Assembly: GCF_028993555.1 (NCBI RefSeq)
Contig: NZ_CP118610.1
Span: 930,001-994,000 of the forward strand
Length of the DNA stretch: 64,000 nt
Origin: Ensifer adhaerens
GTDB lineage: Bacteria > Pseudomonadota > Alphaproteobacteria > Rhizobiales > Rhizobiaceae
Direction: 5' to 3'
The position numbers and the translations under genes were made by a program. This document shows, piece by piece, positions 31,322 to 40,764 of the stretch (position 1 is its first letter; each line of letters opens with the position of its first letter). The notes under the pieces are model-generated. The model searched no databases and was not told where the DNA came from. It was given only the letters and a program-made list of their open reading frames with translations.

Positions 31322-32110
31322 CTAACCCGTTTTCTCAGGAGCGGCTTCCAAGGTGGTGTCTCCGCCTTCATAGCGTTCCCAGCCACGGGCCATAAGGTGT
31401 TCTTGCGGTAAAAACTTTGTCTTGTACCCCATCTTCCGCGATCCCTTGACCCAGTAGCCAAGATAGACGTGGGGAAGGCCGCGCTCGCGAGCGCGACGAA
31501 TGTGGTCGAGAATCATGAACGTGCCGAGCGAGCGATCTTCACGCGCTGGGTCGAAGAAGGAGTAGACCATCGAAAGGCCGTCGCCCATGCGATCGGTGAG
31601 GGCTGCGGCAATCAGCGGCCCGCGGGCTTTCTGGCTGATGCCGTCGCCTTCAGCCCTTAGGCGGTACTCAATGATCTTCGTGTGCACGTGCGTATCTTCG
31701 ACCATCATTGCATAGTCGAGCACCGACATGTCCGACATGCCGCCCTTCTGATGCCGGCGGTCGAGATAGCGGCGGAACAGATTGTACTGTTCGCTGGAAG
31801 GCTCAGCCGGATACTCCGCCGAGATCACATCCTGATTGGTGGCAAGGACCCGGCGCATGGAGCGGGTGGGCTTGAACTCGTTGGCGAGAATGCGCACCGA
31901 AATGCAGGCCCGACAGGTCTCGCAGGCGGGGCGGTAAGCGATGTTCTGCGAGCGGCGAAAGCCGCCTTGCGTCAGGAGATCGTTGAGTTCCGGCGCACGC
32001 TCACCCACCATGTGGGTGAAGACTTTTCGCTCCATCTCGTTCGGCAGATATGGGCAGGCTGCCGGCGCAGTCAGGTAGAATTGCGGAGACGGTGCGGTCT
32101 GTGTGTTCAT
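31322..32110 (-). CDS. bpt: Aspartate/glutamate leucyl-tRNA-protein transferase
   Basis: A 262-residue Bpt/ATE-like enzyme that attaches leucine to N-terminal Asp or Glu, marking proteins for ClpAP through the N-end rule. The N-terminal ATE domain has the cysteine cluster [15 protein letters not shown]; the C-terminal ATE domain carries [16 protein letters not shown] and [17 protein letters not shown], diagnostic of the family. Length matches rhizobial homologues. Lies just upstream of the DMT transporter. Confidence 0.93.
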   Translation of the reverse strand: MNTQTAPSPQFYLTAPAACPYLPNEMERKVFTHMVGERAPELNDLLTQGGFRRSQNIAYRPACETCRACISVRILANEFKPTRSMRRVLATNQDVISAEYPAEPSSEQYNLFRRYLDRRHQKGGMSDMSVLDYAMMVEDTHVHTKIIEYRLRAEGDGISQKARGPLIAAALTDRMGDGLSMVYSFFDPAREDRSLGTFMILDHIRRARERGLPHVYLGYWVKGSRKMGYKTKFLPQEHLMARGWERYEGGDTTLEAAPEKTG

Positions 32111-32251
32111 CGAGTGCGGAGGTCACTCTTCGCCTGGTTGTTCATGACAATAGCATGGCGGAAGAATGGAAAACGTCAACTCACTCGTTTGCAGCTTCCG
32201 CCTCCGCCGGCCAGTTATTTTAGCGTTGCCAACAATAGACTGCGCTCCCGG

Positions 32252-32716
32252 TCAGTACATGTCGCGGCGGACCGTGACCGTGCCGATCAGGAGGTCGTGC
32301 AGCAGGCGGCTTCGGTCGGTAAAGAGACCGATAAGCAGGATCAGCGGCGTGAGCAGCGCGTTGGCGATCCAGAAGATGACGAGGTGGACGATGGCGGTCA
32401 GGAAATCCATCGGACGTCCGTCGGTGCGGGCGATCGCAAGGCCCATCATCCGCATGCCTGGCGAGGCCTGCTCGCGACCGCCGACGGTCAGCCCGAAATA
32501 GAGCATCGCCACGATCGCAAAGAGCGCCGGGTAGAGCAAGAAGCCGAGGCCGAGCGTGAGGATGCCGAGGAAAAAGACGACGACCGCCGCCGGGATCCAC
32601 AGAAGCGCGATGATGGCGTAGTCGAGCAGGAAAGCGAATATGCGTCGGGACAGCACGCCCTGATAGGCGCGCCAATCATTGCTCGGCAGCCTCAGTTCTT
32701 CGTTGTGCATGGTCAT
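32252..32716 (-). CDS. RDD family membrane protein
   Basis: A 154-residue protein with three hydrophobic helices. It has the family features: Arg in SRRIFAFLLDYAII (R and D in helix 1), a GLTVGGREQASPGMRMMGLAI loop, and Asp/Arg near the C terminus (GLFTDRSRLLHDLLIGTVTVRRD). RDD proteins are transporter-like or Na+/H+ antiporter-related; no specific function is inferable. ATG at 32716, with a second ATG at 32710. Sits alone between bpt and hemB. Confidence 0.88.
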   Translation of the reverse strand: MTMHNEELRLPSNDWRAYQGVLSRRIFAFLLDYAIIALLWIPAAVVVFFLGILTLGLGFLLYPALFAIVAMLYFGLTVGGREQASPGMRMMGLAIARTDGRPMDFLTAIVHLVIFWIANALLTPLILLIGLFTDRSRLLHDLLIGTVTVRRDMY

Positions 32717-32861
32717 CCGTTTAAGCCTCGCTTGGTTGCACCAAGGATATGGGATGGTGATGCCTGCAAAACAAGGATCGACGGGCTCACCACTGCGCAG
32801 TCAGCCTTGTCAGCCGCGCAAAGGGCGCCTTGGAACCTTGATTGGCAGCATAACCTTGGGC

Positions 32862-33878
32862 CTAGCGGCCCTTGGCAAGGATGCGAGCCACTTCGACGGC
32901 GAAATAGCTGAGAATGCCGTCGCAGCCGGCGCGCTTGAAGGCGAGCAACGTTTCCAGCATCACCTTCTCACCGTCGATCCAGCCGTTGGCGGCGGCCGCT
33001 TTGACTTGCGAGTATTCGCCGGAAACCTGATAGGCGAAGACCGGCAGGCCGAAGGCCTCCTTCATGCGCCAGCAGATGTCGAGATAGGGCAGACCCGGCT
33101 TTACCATTAGCATGTCGGCGCCTTCCTCGACGTCGAGGGCCGCATCGCGGATCGCTTCGGTGCCGTTGGCCGGGTCGATGTAATAGGTCTTCTTGTCGCC
33201 CTTGAGCAGCCCGCCGGTTCCGATCGCCTCGCGATAGGGACCGTAGAAGCCTGACGCGAATTTCGTCGCATAGGACATGATGCCGACATTCTGGTGCCCG
33301 GCCGCGTCAAGCGCCTGGCGAATGGCGCCGATGCGGCCGTCCATCATGTCGGAGGGAGCGATGATGTCGGAGCCGGCGTCCGCCTGGGCAACCGCTGCTC
33401 TTGCGATCATCTCGACGGTTTCGTCGTTGACGATCTCGCCATTGCGTAGGATGCCGTCATGGCCATGGCTGGTGAAAGGATCGAGCGCGACGTCGGTGAT
33501 GATGCCGATTTCGGGTACGGCCTTCTTGAAGGCGCGCGTTGCTTCGTTGATCAGGTTGTCGGCGGCCAGGCTGTTGGAACCGGTCTCGTCGCGCAGCGAC
33601 ATCTCGATGTTGGGGAAGGTGGCGATCGCCGGGATGCCGAGGTCGGCCGCTTCCTTGACCGCTTCGACAGCCTTGTCGATGCTCATGCGGTTGACGCCCG
33701 GCATGGCGTCGATCGGCTGAACGATGTTACTGCCGGGAACGATGAAGATCGGCCAGATCAGATCGTCGACAGTCAGGCGGTTTTCCTGCACCAGGCGCCG
33801 TGTCCAGTCGGCCTTGCGGTTGCGGCGCATGCGGCGGTGGCCGGTGATCCTGTCCACAAGATTTGTCCTGTCGTTCAT
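32862..33878 (-). CDS. hemB: Delta-aminolevulinic acid dehydratase (porphobilinogen synthase)
   Basis: Condenses two 5-aminolevulinate molecules to porphobilinogen in tetrapyrrole synthesis. The 338-residue protein has the Schiff-base lysines in SYATKFASGFYGP and MLMVKPGLPYLD. The metal loop reads DVALDPFTSHGHDG, with Asp in place of the three zinc cysteines, which is the magnesium-dependent class described in rhizobia such as Bradyrhizobium. ATG at 33878 begins MNDRTNLVD; the upstream open frame is non-conserved. Divergent from the small membrane protein gene at 34060. Confidence 0.96.
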   Translation of the reverse strand: MNDRTNLVDRITGHRRMRRNRKADWTRRLVQENRLTVDDLIWPIFIVPGSNIVQPIDAMPGVNRMSIDKAVEAVKEAADLGIPAIATFPNIEMSLRDETGSNSLAADNLINEATRAFKKAVPEIGIITDVALDPFTSHGHDGILRNGEIVNDETVEMIARAAVAQADAGSDIIAPSDMMDGRIGAIRQALDAAGHQNVGIMSYATKFASGFYGPYREAIGTGGLLKGDKKTYYIDPANGTEAIRDAALDVEEGADMLMVKPGLPYLDICWRMKEAFGLPVFAYQVSGEYSQVKAAAANGWIDGEKVMLETLLAFKRAGCDGILSYFAVEVARILAKGR

Positions 33879-34059
33879 CGTGCCCACGCCTTTCCGGTCA
33901 AAATCGTCGTTGGCCAAGCGCTTTACCATGGGGCGGCTGCCATTGGGAACCGCGGGACGGGCGAACGGGCTGCGGCATTTCTTCTCTTTAAAGGCGTCGG
34001 CAGGGGAGGGGGCGTGATCCCGCTGGCGGATGAAGAAGACCCGCCCTATCTTGCCGGCC

Positions 34060-34497
34060 ATGCTTCATGATTCTGCCCATGTGCCGAAACCGTCGCTGAC
34101 CGAAATTCTCTTCGGCGTCTTCCTGCGTCTGGTCTCTGCCTCGTGCATCTGGTTCGCGCTCAACTACTGGGCCATGCTGATCGGCTTTTCCCATGGCGGC
34201 GCCGGTCGTTTTGATCTGTTGTCGCCGGAGTGGCGAGCGGCCGCGACGGCGCTCGCCGTCGTCTATCCCGTTGCGGCGCTCGGCCTCTGGCTACTCGTCT
34301 CCTGGGGGCCTGTAGTCTGGGTGGTCGCAGCAGCGATTGAGATCGCCATGTATGAGTTCTACCCGGCCAGTTTCGGCGCCCGTCCGCTGCTGGTCGTGCT
34401 GCATGTGGCGGTTGCCGTGACCTTCGTTCTTTTCCGGGCGGCACTCCTCTATCAGCGCTGGCGGCAGGCCAAGCAGGTAAGAGTTGATTCACCCTGA
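34060..34497 (+). CDS. Small membrane protein, DUF6163-like
   Basis: A 145-residue protein with four predicted helices (about residues 18-38, 60-80, 85-103 and 112-130), ending in a basic tail. I recall similar proteins beside hemB and ldtR in Rhizobiaceae, annotated as DUF6163; the function is unknown. The start is uncertain: ATG 34060 or ATG 34030. It precedes ldtR by 130 bases in the same direction, with an A/T-rich promoter-like space between them. Confidence 0.7.
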   Translation: MLHDSAHVPKPSLTEILFGVFLRLVSASCIWFALNYWAMLIGFSHGGAGRFDLLSPEWRAAATALAVVYPVAALGLWLLVSWGPVVWVVAAAIEIAMYEFYPASFGARPLLVVLHVAVAVTFVLFRAALLYQRWRQAKQVRVDSP

Positions 34498-34627
34498 GAC
34501 AGGCTCGCCAAATGGCAAGCTCTTGTTAAGGCTGCGGTTTAAGTAGAATTTTAGACGTATTCGATAGGGTCTCACTCAAGGCGGGAAGACAAACAGACAC
34601 CGCCAAACAAAACAGTGAGGCAGTCAA

Positions 34628-35140
34628 ATGAACACCAAGATGAAGCCGCAGGCGGCTCAGCCGAGAGACCCACAGGAAGAAACCATCCGCGGTCTCTACA
34701 TGGAATCCCTCCACCTCGTCGAGCGTCTGCACCGCCGTCTGCTCGACGTCATCAAGGACGAGTTCGACCGCGAAGGTCGCAGCGACGTCAACGCCGTTCA
34801 GGCCCTGTTGCTCTTCAACATCGGCAACTCGGAACTGACGGCCGGTGAACTTCGCTCCCGCGGCTACTACCTCGGCTCGAATGTCTCCTACAACGTCAAG
34901 AAGCTCGTCGACCTTGGCCTGATCAACCACCAGCGCTCGCGTGTCGACCGCCGTTCGGTCCGCATCAGCCTGACCGAGGACGGCCAGGAAATCGCCGAAA
35001 CCGTCGCCAAGCTCTACGAGCGCCACATCGGCTCGATCCAGAAGGTCGGCGGCATCGGTTCGGACGAGTTCACCCAGATGAACAAGCTCCTCCAGCGCCT
35101 CGATCGCTTCTGGAACGACTCGATCATGTACCGTCTCTGA
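34628..35140 (+). CDS. ldtR: MarR-family regulator LdtR
   Basis: A 170-residue MarR-type winged-helix protein: dimerisation helix ESLHLVERLHRRLLDVIKDEF, recognition region LRSRGYYLGSNVSYNVKKLVDLGLINHQRS and wing DRRSVRISLTEDGQEI. The length, sequence and the L,D-transpeptidase gene downstream identify it as LdtR, known from Liberibacter and Sinorhizobium as an activator of ldtP in osmotic and cell-wall stress. It is separated from ldtP by 494 bp, so the target promoter has its own space. Confidence 0.88.
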   Translation: MNTKMKPQAAQPRDPQEETIRGLYMESLHLVERLHRRLLDVIKDEFDREGRSDVNAVQALLLFNIGNSELTAGELRSRGYYLGSNVSYNVKKLVDLGLINHQRSRVDRRSVRISLTEDGQEIAETVAKLYERHIGSIQKVGGIGSDEFTQMNKLLQRLDRFWNDSIMYRL

Positions 35141-35164
35141 TCCAGACAAAACCTCCAGTTCAAG

Positions 35165-35193
35165 GGTCGGGCGCAATCCCTGCGTGTCCGACC
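35165..35193 (+). terminator. Hairpin after ldtR
   Basis: GGTCGG (35165-35170) / CCGACC (35188-35193) extended inward by GCGCA/TGCGT, followed by TTTGCCGTTTG. A plausible but not strong intrinsic terminator. Confidence 0.45.
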
Positions 35194-35541
35194 TTTGCCG
35201 TTTGTCGGCCAATCGTTCTGTTGCTCAAAGGCCGCACCGGTTCGGCGCGCCATTCCAGCCTTCGGACGGTGTTCCAAACGGAAAATATTATAAAATCAAA
35301 ATGTTATCGCCCGCGGCTCGCCCGCCAACTCGTCCGTTGCAGCGAAAAGCAAAAGGCGTGCCATGTCGCCCTTCAGTCGCTCCGAGACACGAATTGGCCA
35401 TATTGCTGTGACAGCGACGACGACATGCGGTAGGTGCGGCCACGTGTTTTCTGACGTGTGGATTCGTTTCGCGTTTCGCCTGCCGGATGAGGGTCCTCAC
35501 TCGCGGTATCGTGAAATCATGTGAGGGCAGGGTGGCTCGTT

Positions 35542-35572
35542 GGTTGACCTTTGTTAACCACGATCGTGTTAG
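35542..35572 (+). promoter_or_regulatory. Candidate ldtP promoter with two palindromes
   Basis: TTGACC (35544-35549), 17 bases, TGTTAG (35567-35572) could be a -35/-10 pair. The -35 lies in the imperfect palindrome GGTTGAC-CTTT-GTTAACC (35542-35559); directly after it is the perfect palindrome CACGATCGTG (35559-35568), in the spacer. Either is a candidate LdtR site. GTTAACCA also resembles a CtrA half-site. Sequence seen, function inferred. Confidence 0.45.
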
Positions 35573-35634
35573 GGCTCCGGCAACGTGCGTGTCAGCGCAT
35601 AGGGCGCGTGCCAACGCATTGGGATGGTAGGAAT

Positions 35635-36960
35635 ATGTCGAAAAAGAATGGAATTGATGCATTCTCGCGCCGCGCCTTTCTGCGCTCGGCAGCAACCTTC
35701 GGCGCTGTGGCAGTCGCCGGCGCGGCAAGCGCTCAGGATGCCCTGAACGAGATCATCAATTCGCCACGCCGCGGCTCCTGGGACGATCAGTATGACGCCA
35801 AGGCATCGCGTACCGCGACGACGGTCGTTTCGAACACTCCGGTCTTCGGCCCGGAAACGATCGCCCACGTGCAGCAGGCGATCTTCGACTACCAGAACAT
35901 CGTTTCGCAAGGCGGCTGGCCGATGGTGCAGACCAGCGTCAAGCTCGAACTCGGTGTGACCGATCCTTCGGTACAGCAGCTCCGCCAGCGTCTGATGGTT
36001 TCCGGTGACCTGCCGCAGTCGGCTGGTGTTTCCTCGTCCTTCGACAGCTACGTCGAAGGCGCGGTCAAGCGCTTCCAGGCCCGTCATGGCCTGCCGCCGG
36101 ACGGCGTGATCGGCGAGTACACGTTGAAGGCAATCAATGTCGACGCCAACACCCGCCTCGGCCAGCTCCAGACCAACCTCGTTCGCCTGCAGTCGATGTC
36201 GGGCGAACTCGGCCGCCGTTACGTGATGGTCAACATCCCGGCCGCCTATATTGAAGCTGTCGAGAACGGTCGCGTGGCGCTGCGCCATACGGCAATCGTC
36301 GGCAAGATCGATCGCCAGTCGCCGATCCTCAACTCGAAGATCTACGAGGTCATCCTCAACCCCTATTGGACCGCGCCGCGCTCGATCATCCAGAAGGATA
36401 TCATGCCGCTGATGCGCAAGGATCCGACCTATCTGGCGCGCAACTCCATCCGCCTGTTCGACGGCAGCGGCGGCGAAGTTTCGCCGGAAACGGTCGACTG
36501 GAACGCCGAGAAGGCACCGAACCTGATGTTCCGCCAGGACCCGGGCAAGATCAACGCGATGTCGTCGACGAAGATCAACTTCCACAACGAGCATCAGGTG
36601 TACATGCACGACACGCCGCAGCAGGGCCTGTTCAACAAGCTGATGCGCTTTGAATCGTCCGGTTGCGTTCGCGTGCAGAACGTGCGCGACCTCTCGACCT
36701 GGCTGCTCAAGGATACGCCCGGCTGGTCGCGCCAGCAGATCGAGGCGACGATCAAGACCGGCGTCAACACGCCGATCACGCTCGCCGAGGAAGTTCCCGT
36801 CTTCTTCACCTACATCACGGCCTGGTCCGCCAAGGATGGTGTGGTGCAGTTCCGCGACGACATTTACCAGCGTGACGGCGCGACCGAGCTCGCGCTCCAG
36901 TCGCCCTATGGCGTGGAACAGTCGGCCGGTTCGGTCGACCAGGACGCATTGCCGCAATAA
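35635..36960 (+). CDS. ldtP: L,D-transpeptidase LdtP (YkuD)
   Basis: A 441-residue exported enzyme forming 3-3 cross-links in peptidoglycan or linking proteins to it. The N terminus has a Tat-like signal, SRRAFLRSAATFG. A PG_binding_1 domain lies about residues 100-170 (VKRFQARHGLPPDGVIGEYTLKAIN), then a YkuD catalytic domain with the HxxxxxxxxxSSGCVR signature and nucleophile Cys344. The ATG at 35635 follows GGATGGTAGGAAT. Regulation by LdtR is established in related species; here it is supported by position and by palindromes upstream. Confidence 0.92.
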   Translation: MSKKNGIDAFSRRAFLRSAATFGAVAVAGAASAQDALNEIINSPRRGSWDDQYDAKASRTATTVVSNTPVFGPETIAHVQQAIFDYQNIVSQGGWPMVQTSVKLELGVTDPSVQQLRQRLMVSGDLPQSAGVSSSFDSYVEGAVKRFQARHGLPPDGVIGEYTLKAINVDANTRLGQLQTNLVRLQSMSGELGRRYVMVNIPAAYIEAVENGRVALRHTAIVGKIDRQSPILNSKIYEVILNPYWTAPRSIIQKDIMPLMRKDPTYLARNSIRLFDGSGGEVSPETVDWNAEKAPNLMFRQDPGKINAMSSTKINFHNEHQVYMHDTPQQGLFNKLMRFESSGCVRVQNVRDLSTWLLKDTPGWSRQQIEATIKTGVNTPITLAEEVPVFFTYITAWSAKDGVVQFRDDIYQRDGATELALQSPYGVEQSAGSVDQDALPQ

Positions 36961-36987
36961 GCGAAATTGCGACACGAGATCGATTGG

Positions 36988-37017
36988 CCGCGCTTCCCCC
37001 CGGAAGCGCGGCTTTTT
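36988..37017 (+). terminator. Rho-independent terminator after ldtP
   Basis: Perfect 10-bp stem CCGCGCTTCC (36988-36997) / GGAAGCGCGG (37002-37011) with CCCC loop, then C and five T. Confidence 0.92.
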
Positions 37018-37144
37018 CGTGGGCTGAACCCCGCGCTATTTCGGCGCGGCAGATGGGGGAAATGACGCAAACCGCACAGCAGATATTGCTCTCGCCGTGC
37101 GAGGAAGCTAAAGAACTGCCACCCTTGAGAGGAGCCTCGCGCCG

Positions 37145-38440
37145 ATGCCTGCACAGACCAATGACGCCTTCTTCACCCGCTCTCTGGCCGACAGCGATCC
37201 GGACATCTTCGGTGCGATCGAGAAGGAGCTGGGTCGTCAGCGCCACGAGATCGAGCTGATCGCCTCCGAGAACATCGTTTCCCGCGCCGTGCTCGAAGCC
37301 CAGGGCTCGATCATGACCAACAAATATGCCGAGGGCTATCCGGGCAAGCGCTACTACGGCGGCTGCCAGTTCGTCGACATCGCCGAGGAATTGGCGATCG
37401 AGCGCGCCAAGAAGCTTTTCGGCGTCAACTTCGCCAACGTTCAGCCGAACTCCGGTTCGCAGATGAACCAGGCCGTGTTCCTGGCGCTGCTGCAGCCGGG
37501 CGACACCTTCATGGGCCTCGACCTCAACTCGGGCGGTCACCTGACGCACGGCTCGCCGGTCAACATGTCCGGGAAATGGTTCAACGTCGTTTCCTACGGC
37601 GTGCGTGAAGACGACCACTTGCTCGACATGGACAACGTTGCCGAACAGGCGCGCAAGCACAAGCCGAAGCTGATCATTGCCGGCGGCACCGCTTACTCGC
37701 GCATCTGGGACTGGAAGCGCTTCCGCGAGATCGCCGACGAAGTCGGCGCCTGGCTGATGGTGGACATGGCCCACATCGCTGGTCTGGTCGCCGGCGGCCA
37801 GCATCCGTCGCCGTTCCCGCATTGCCACGTTGCCACCACGACCACGCACAAGTCGCTGCGCGGCCCCCGCGGCGGCATGGTGCTGACCAACGACGAAGAT
37901 ATCGCCAAGAAGATCAACTCGGCCGTCTTCCCGGGCCTCCAGGGCGGCCCGCTGATGCACGTCATCGCCGCCAAGGCTGTTGCTCTGGGTGAAGCGCTCG
38001 ATCCGTCGTTCAAGGACTATGCGGCCCAGATCGTCAAGAACGCTCGCACGCTCGCCGAAACGCTGAAGGCCAACGGCCTCGACATCGTCTCCGGTGGCAC
38101 CGACAACCACCTGATGCTCGTCGACCTGCGCAAGAAGAACGCGACCGGCAAGCGCGCGGAAGCCGCCCTTGGCCGTGCCTTCATCACCTGCAACAAGAAC
38201 GGCATTCCGTTCGATCCTGAAAAGCCCTTCGTCACCTCCGGCGTCCGCCTCGGCACGCCGGCCGGCACGACCCGCGGCTTCAAGGAAGCCGAGTTCAAGG
38301 AAATCGGCGAGCTGATCGTCGAAGTCCTCGATGGCCTGAAGGTCGCCAACTCGGACGAGGGCAATGCTGCCGTCGAAGCCGGCGTTCGCGACAAGGTCGT
38401 CAAGCTGACCGATCGCTTCCCGATGTACGGCTACATGTGA
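37145..38440 (+). CDS. glyA: Serine hydroxymethyltransferase
   Basis: A 431-residue PLP enzyme interconverting serine and glycine with tetrahydrofolate, the main one-carbon source for purines made by the purN step. The PLP lysine is in [14 protein letters not shown] (Lys236), and the N-terminal [11 protein letters not shown] segment is present. GAGAGGAGCC lies just upstream of the ATG. nrdR follows after 10 bases, and ribD and ribE continue in the same direction, suggesting a glyA-nrdR-ribD-ribE operon ending at a terminator at 40716. Confidence 0.97.
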   Translation: MPAQTNDAFFTRSLADSDPDIFGAIEKELGRQRHEIELIASENIVSRAVLEAQGSIMTNKYAEGYPGKRYYGGCQFVDIAEELAIERAKKLFGVNFANVQPNSGSQMNQAVFLALLQPGDTFMGLDLNSGGHLTHGSPVNMSGKWFNVVSYGVREDDHLLDMDNVAEQARKHKPKLIIAGGTAYSRIWDWKRFREIADEVGAWLMVDMAHIAGLVAGGQHPSPFPHCHVATTTTHKSLRGPRGGMVLTNDEDIAKKINSAVFPGLQGGPLMHVIAAKAVALGEALDPSFKDYAAQIVKNARTLAETLKANGLDIVSGGTDNHLMLVDLRKKNATGKRAEAALGRAFITCNKNGIPFDPEKPFVTSGVRLGTPAGTTRGFKEAEFKEIGELIVEVLDGLKVANSDEGNAAVEAGVRDKVVKLTDRFPMYGYM

Positions 38441-38450
38441 TCGATCGCTC

Positions 38451-38924
38451 ATGCGCTGCCCCTATTGCGGTTCTGAAGACAGTCAGGTGAAGGATTCCCG
38501 TCCGGCAGAGGACGGGAATGCCATTCGCCGCCGCCGGATTTGTCCGGATTGCGGAGGTCGTTTCACGACCTTCGAACGGGTGCAGTTGCGTGAACTGATG
38601 ATCATCAAGAAGACCGGTCGGAAGGTGCCTTTCGACCGGGACAAGCTCTTGCGTTCTTTCGAGATCGCGCTCCGCAAGCGCCCGGTCGATCGCGACCGCA
38701 TCGAGCGGGCGGTCTCCGGTATCGTGCGGCGCCTCGAAAGCTCCGGCGAGACCGAGATACCCTCGGAAGAAATCGGTCTTCAGGTGCTGGAAGCGCTGAA
38801 GAGCCTCGATGACGTTGCGTTCGTGCGCTACGCCTCGGTCTACCGCGACTTCTCGCATGCCGAGGATTTCGAGAAGGTCATCACCGAGATCAGCGCCAAG
38901 ATTGCGCGCGATCCGGGCGAATAG
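38451..38924 (+). CDS. nrdR: Transcriptional repressor NrdR
   Basis: A 157-residue regulator of ribonucleotide reductase genes. It begins with the zinc ribbon [13 protein letters not shown]...[12 protein letters not shown], followed by the ATP-cone domain ([21 protein letters not shown], here [20 protein letters not shown]). NrdR binds NrdR boxes when loaded with dATP/ATP. Position between glyA and ribD is common in alphaproteobacteria. Confidence 0.97.
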   Translation: MRCPYCGSEDSQVKDSRPAEDGNAIRRRRICPDCGGRFTTFERVQLRELMIIKKTGRKVPFDRDKLLRSFEIALRKRPVDRDRIERAVSGIVRRLESSGETEIPSEEIGLQVLEALKSLDDVAFVRYASVYRDFSHAEDFEKVITEISAKIARDPGE

Positions 38925-38943
38925 GCGAAAGCTGGATAGAGCC

Positions 38944-40053
38944 ATGGCAGGACCCACCCGTGAAGACGAGAGGTTCATGGCCGCGGCGCTGAGGCTGGCC
39001 CGCCAACATCTCGGACAGACATCCACCAATCCCTCGGTCGCTTGCCTGATCGTCAAGGACGGCGTCATTGTCGGCGGTGCGGTGACGGCGCGAAGCGGCC
39101 GTCCGCATGCCGAAACCCAGGCGCTTACTGAGGCCGGCGAGGGGGCGAGGGGAGCGACCGCCTATGTGACGCTGGAACCTTGCTCGCATCACGGCAAGAC
39201 GCCGCCTTGCGCCGACGCCCTTGTCGCATCCGGCGTCGCCCGCGTGGTGATTTCGATCCTCGATCCGGACGAGCGCGTCGCCGGTCGCGGCGTCGTGCGC
39301 CTGCGCGATGCCGGCATCACCGTCGATATCGGCGTTCTACATGACGAAGGGCAGCACGCGCTCGAAGGCTATCTCATGCGGCAGGTAAGCCGCCGGCCCT
39401 ATGTGACTCTCAAGCTTGCGGTTTCCGCTGACGGCATGATCGGCCGCAAGGGGGCAGGGCAGGTCCGTATCACCGGCCCGATTTCTCGCGGGCAGGTACA
39501 GATGCTACGGGCTGAGACCGACGCGATCCTGGTCGGGATCGGCACGGCGACGGCTGACGACCCGGAACTTACCGTGCGGCTGCCGGGGCTCGAAAATCGC
39601 TCGCCGCTGCGCATCGTCCTCGACCGCCGGCTCGACCTACCGCTCGCATCGAAGCTGGTGCAGACAGCGCGCAATGTGCCGGTGATCGTCGTCTCCAGTG
39701 ACGGATCCGGCGATGGGGACGCGGATGTTGATGGTGGCCGAGCAGCACGCAGGGCGGCCCTGGAGGCCACCGGCGTCGAGGTGCTCGAAGCCGGTTCGAT
39801 TGCGGACCTTCTGGCGGCCCTCGCCTCGCGTGGTATCTCCTCGCTGATGGTCGAAGGTGGAGCGGTCGCAGCGCGCGCCTTTCTCGATGCGGACGTCGTC
39901 GACCGTATCCAGCTTTACACCGGGCCGGGGACGATTGGCGAAAACGGAATTGCATCCCCATTTGACCGTAGGTCCGTGCCGAAGGGCTTCCGGCGTACCG
40001 CCGAGGCGCGCTATGGCGAGGATCTGTTCGAGGAATACGAAAGAGAGAACTGA
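38944..40053 (+). CDS. ribD: Bifunctional riboflavin biosynthesis protein RibD
   Basis: A 369-residue fusion of diaminohydroxyphosphoribosylaminopyrimidine deaminase (residues 1-145) and 5-amino-6-(5-phosphoribosylamino)uracil reductase (about 150-369). Zinc ligands are in PHAETQAL and LEPCSHHGKTPPCADAL; the reductase half starts YVTLKLAVSADGMIGR. ATG at 38944 fits the family start (DERFMAAALRLA). The stop overlaps the ribE start as TGATG. Confidence 0.95.
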   Translation: MAGPTREDERFMAAALRLARQHLGQTSTNPSVACLIVKDGVIVGGAVTARSGRPHAETQALTEAGEGARGATAYVTLEPCSHHGKTPPCADALVASGVARVVISILDPDERVAGRGVVRLRDAGITVDIGVLHDEGQHALEGYLMRQVSRRPYVTLKLAVSADGMIGRKGAGQVRITGPISRGQVQMLRAETDAILVGIGTATADDPELTVRLPGLENRSPLRIVLDRRLDLPLASKLVQTARNVPVIVVSSDGSGDGDADVDGGRAARRAALEATGVEVLEAGSIADLLAALASRGISSLMVEGGAVAARAFLDADVVDRIQLYTGPGTIGENGIASPFDRRSVPKGFRRTAEARYGEDLFEEYEREN

Positions 40054-40673
40054 TGTTCACAGGCATTGTTACCGATATCGGCACCGTCGATGCCGTTACC
40101 CCGCTAAAGGAAGGCATCAAGCTGCGTGTCGCCACGAGCTATGATCCCAAGACCATCGACATGGGTGCCTCCATTGCCCATTCCGGCGTGTGCCTGACGG
40201 TGACCGCTTTGCCTGAGGCCGGCAGCAACGAGCGTTGGTTCGAGGTCGAGGCCTGGGAAGAAGCGCTGCGGCTGACGACGATTGCGGGCTGGACGAAGGG
40301 CACGCGGATCAACCTCGAACGGTCGCTGAAGATCGGCGACGAACTCGGCGGCCACCTGGTCTCTGGCCATGTTGACGACAAGGCCGAAATCCTATCGGTG
40401 GAACCGGAGGGCGAGGCGGTGCGCTTTCGCCTGCGGGCACCCGAGCATCTGGCAAGGTTCGTGGCTCCGAAGGGCTCCGTCGCGCTCGACGGTACGTCGT
40501 TGACGGTCAACAAGGTCGATGGCGCCGAATTCGACGTGCTGCTTATCCGTCACTCGCTCGAGGTCACGACCTGGGGCGAACGCAAGGCGGGTGATTTTGT
40601 GAACTTCGAGGTCGACACCATGGCTCGCTACGCGGCGCGTCTGGCCGAATTCCCGGCGCCCAAGCCAGCGTGA
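40053..40673 (+). CDS. ribE: Riboflavin synthase alpha chain
   Basis: A 206-residue enzyme that dismutates two lumazines into riboflavin. It has the invariant start MFTGIVTDIGTV and the two lumazine-binding repeats, with HSGVCLTV in the first half and LDGTSLTVN in the second. Start codon overlaps the ribD stop by one base. Some databases use ribC for this gene. Followed by a good terminator. Confidence 0.96.
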   Translation: MFTGIVTDIGTVDAVTPLKEGIKLRVATSYDPKTIDMGASIAHSGVCLTVTALPEAGSNERWFEVEAWEEALRLTTIAGWTKGTRINLERSLKIGDELGGHLVSGHVDDKAEILSVEPEGEAVRFRLRAPEHLARFVAPKGSVALDGTSLTVNKVDGAEFDVLLIRHSLEVTTWGERKAGDFVNFEVDTMARYAARLAEFPAPKPA

Positions 40674-40715
40674 GCGGACGTTCGAGGTTCGTTGCCGAAA
40701 ATATCTGAAAGGCAA

Positions 40716-40745
40716 ACCGCCCCCGATTGGGGGCGGTGGCGTTTT
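40716..40745 (+). terminator. Terminator after ribE
   Basis: Stem ACCGCCCCC (40716-40724) / GGGGGCGGT (40729-40737) with GATT loop, then GGCG and four T (40742-40745). Confidence 0.8.
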
Positions 40746-40764
40746 GAAAGCGGCAGTTGGCGGT

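Larger units (their letters stand above)
35141..35634. other. Long intergenic region between ldtR and ldtP
   Basis: 494 bp without a supported gene. From left to right: a weak terminator hairpin after ldtR, an A/T-rich patch near 35280-35310, then a candidate ldtP promoter with two adjacent palindromes at 35542-35568. Frames open on either strand here have no ribosome sites and poor composition. Confidence 0.5.

Noticed and set aside
36815..38452. 545-codon minus-strand frame opposite glyA
   Set aside because: Antisense shadow of glyA and the end of ldtP.
40674..40764. FMN riboswitch searched near the riboflavin genes
   Set aside because: No RFN-like conserved blocks seen upstream of ribD, ribE or ribH; only a terminator hairpin is present.
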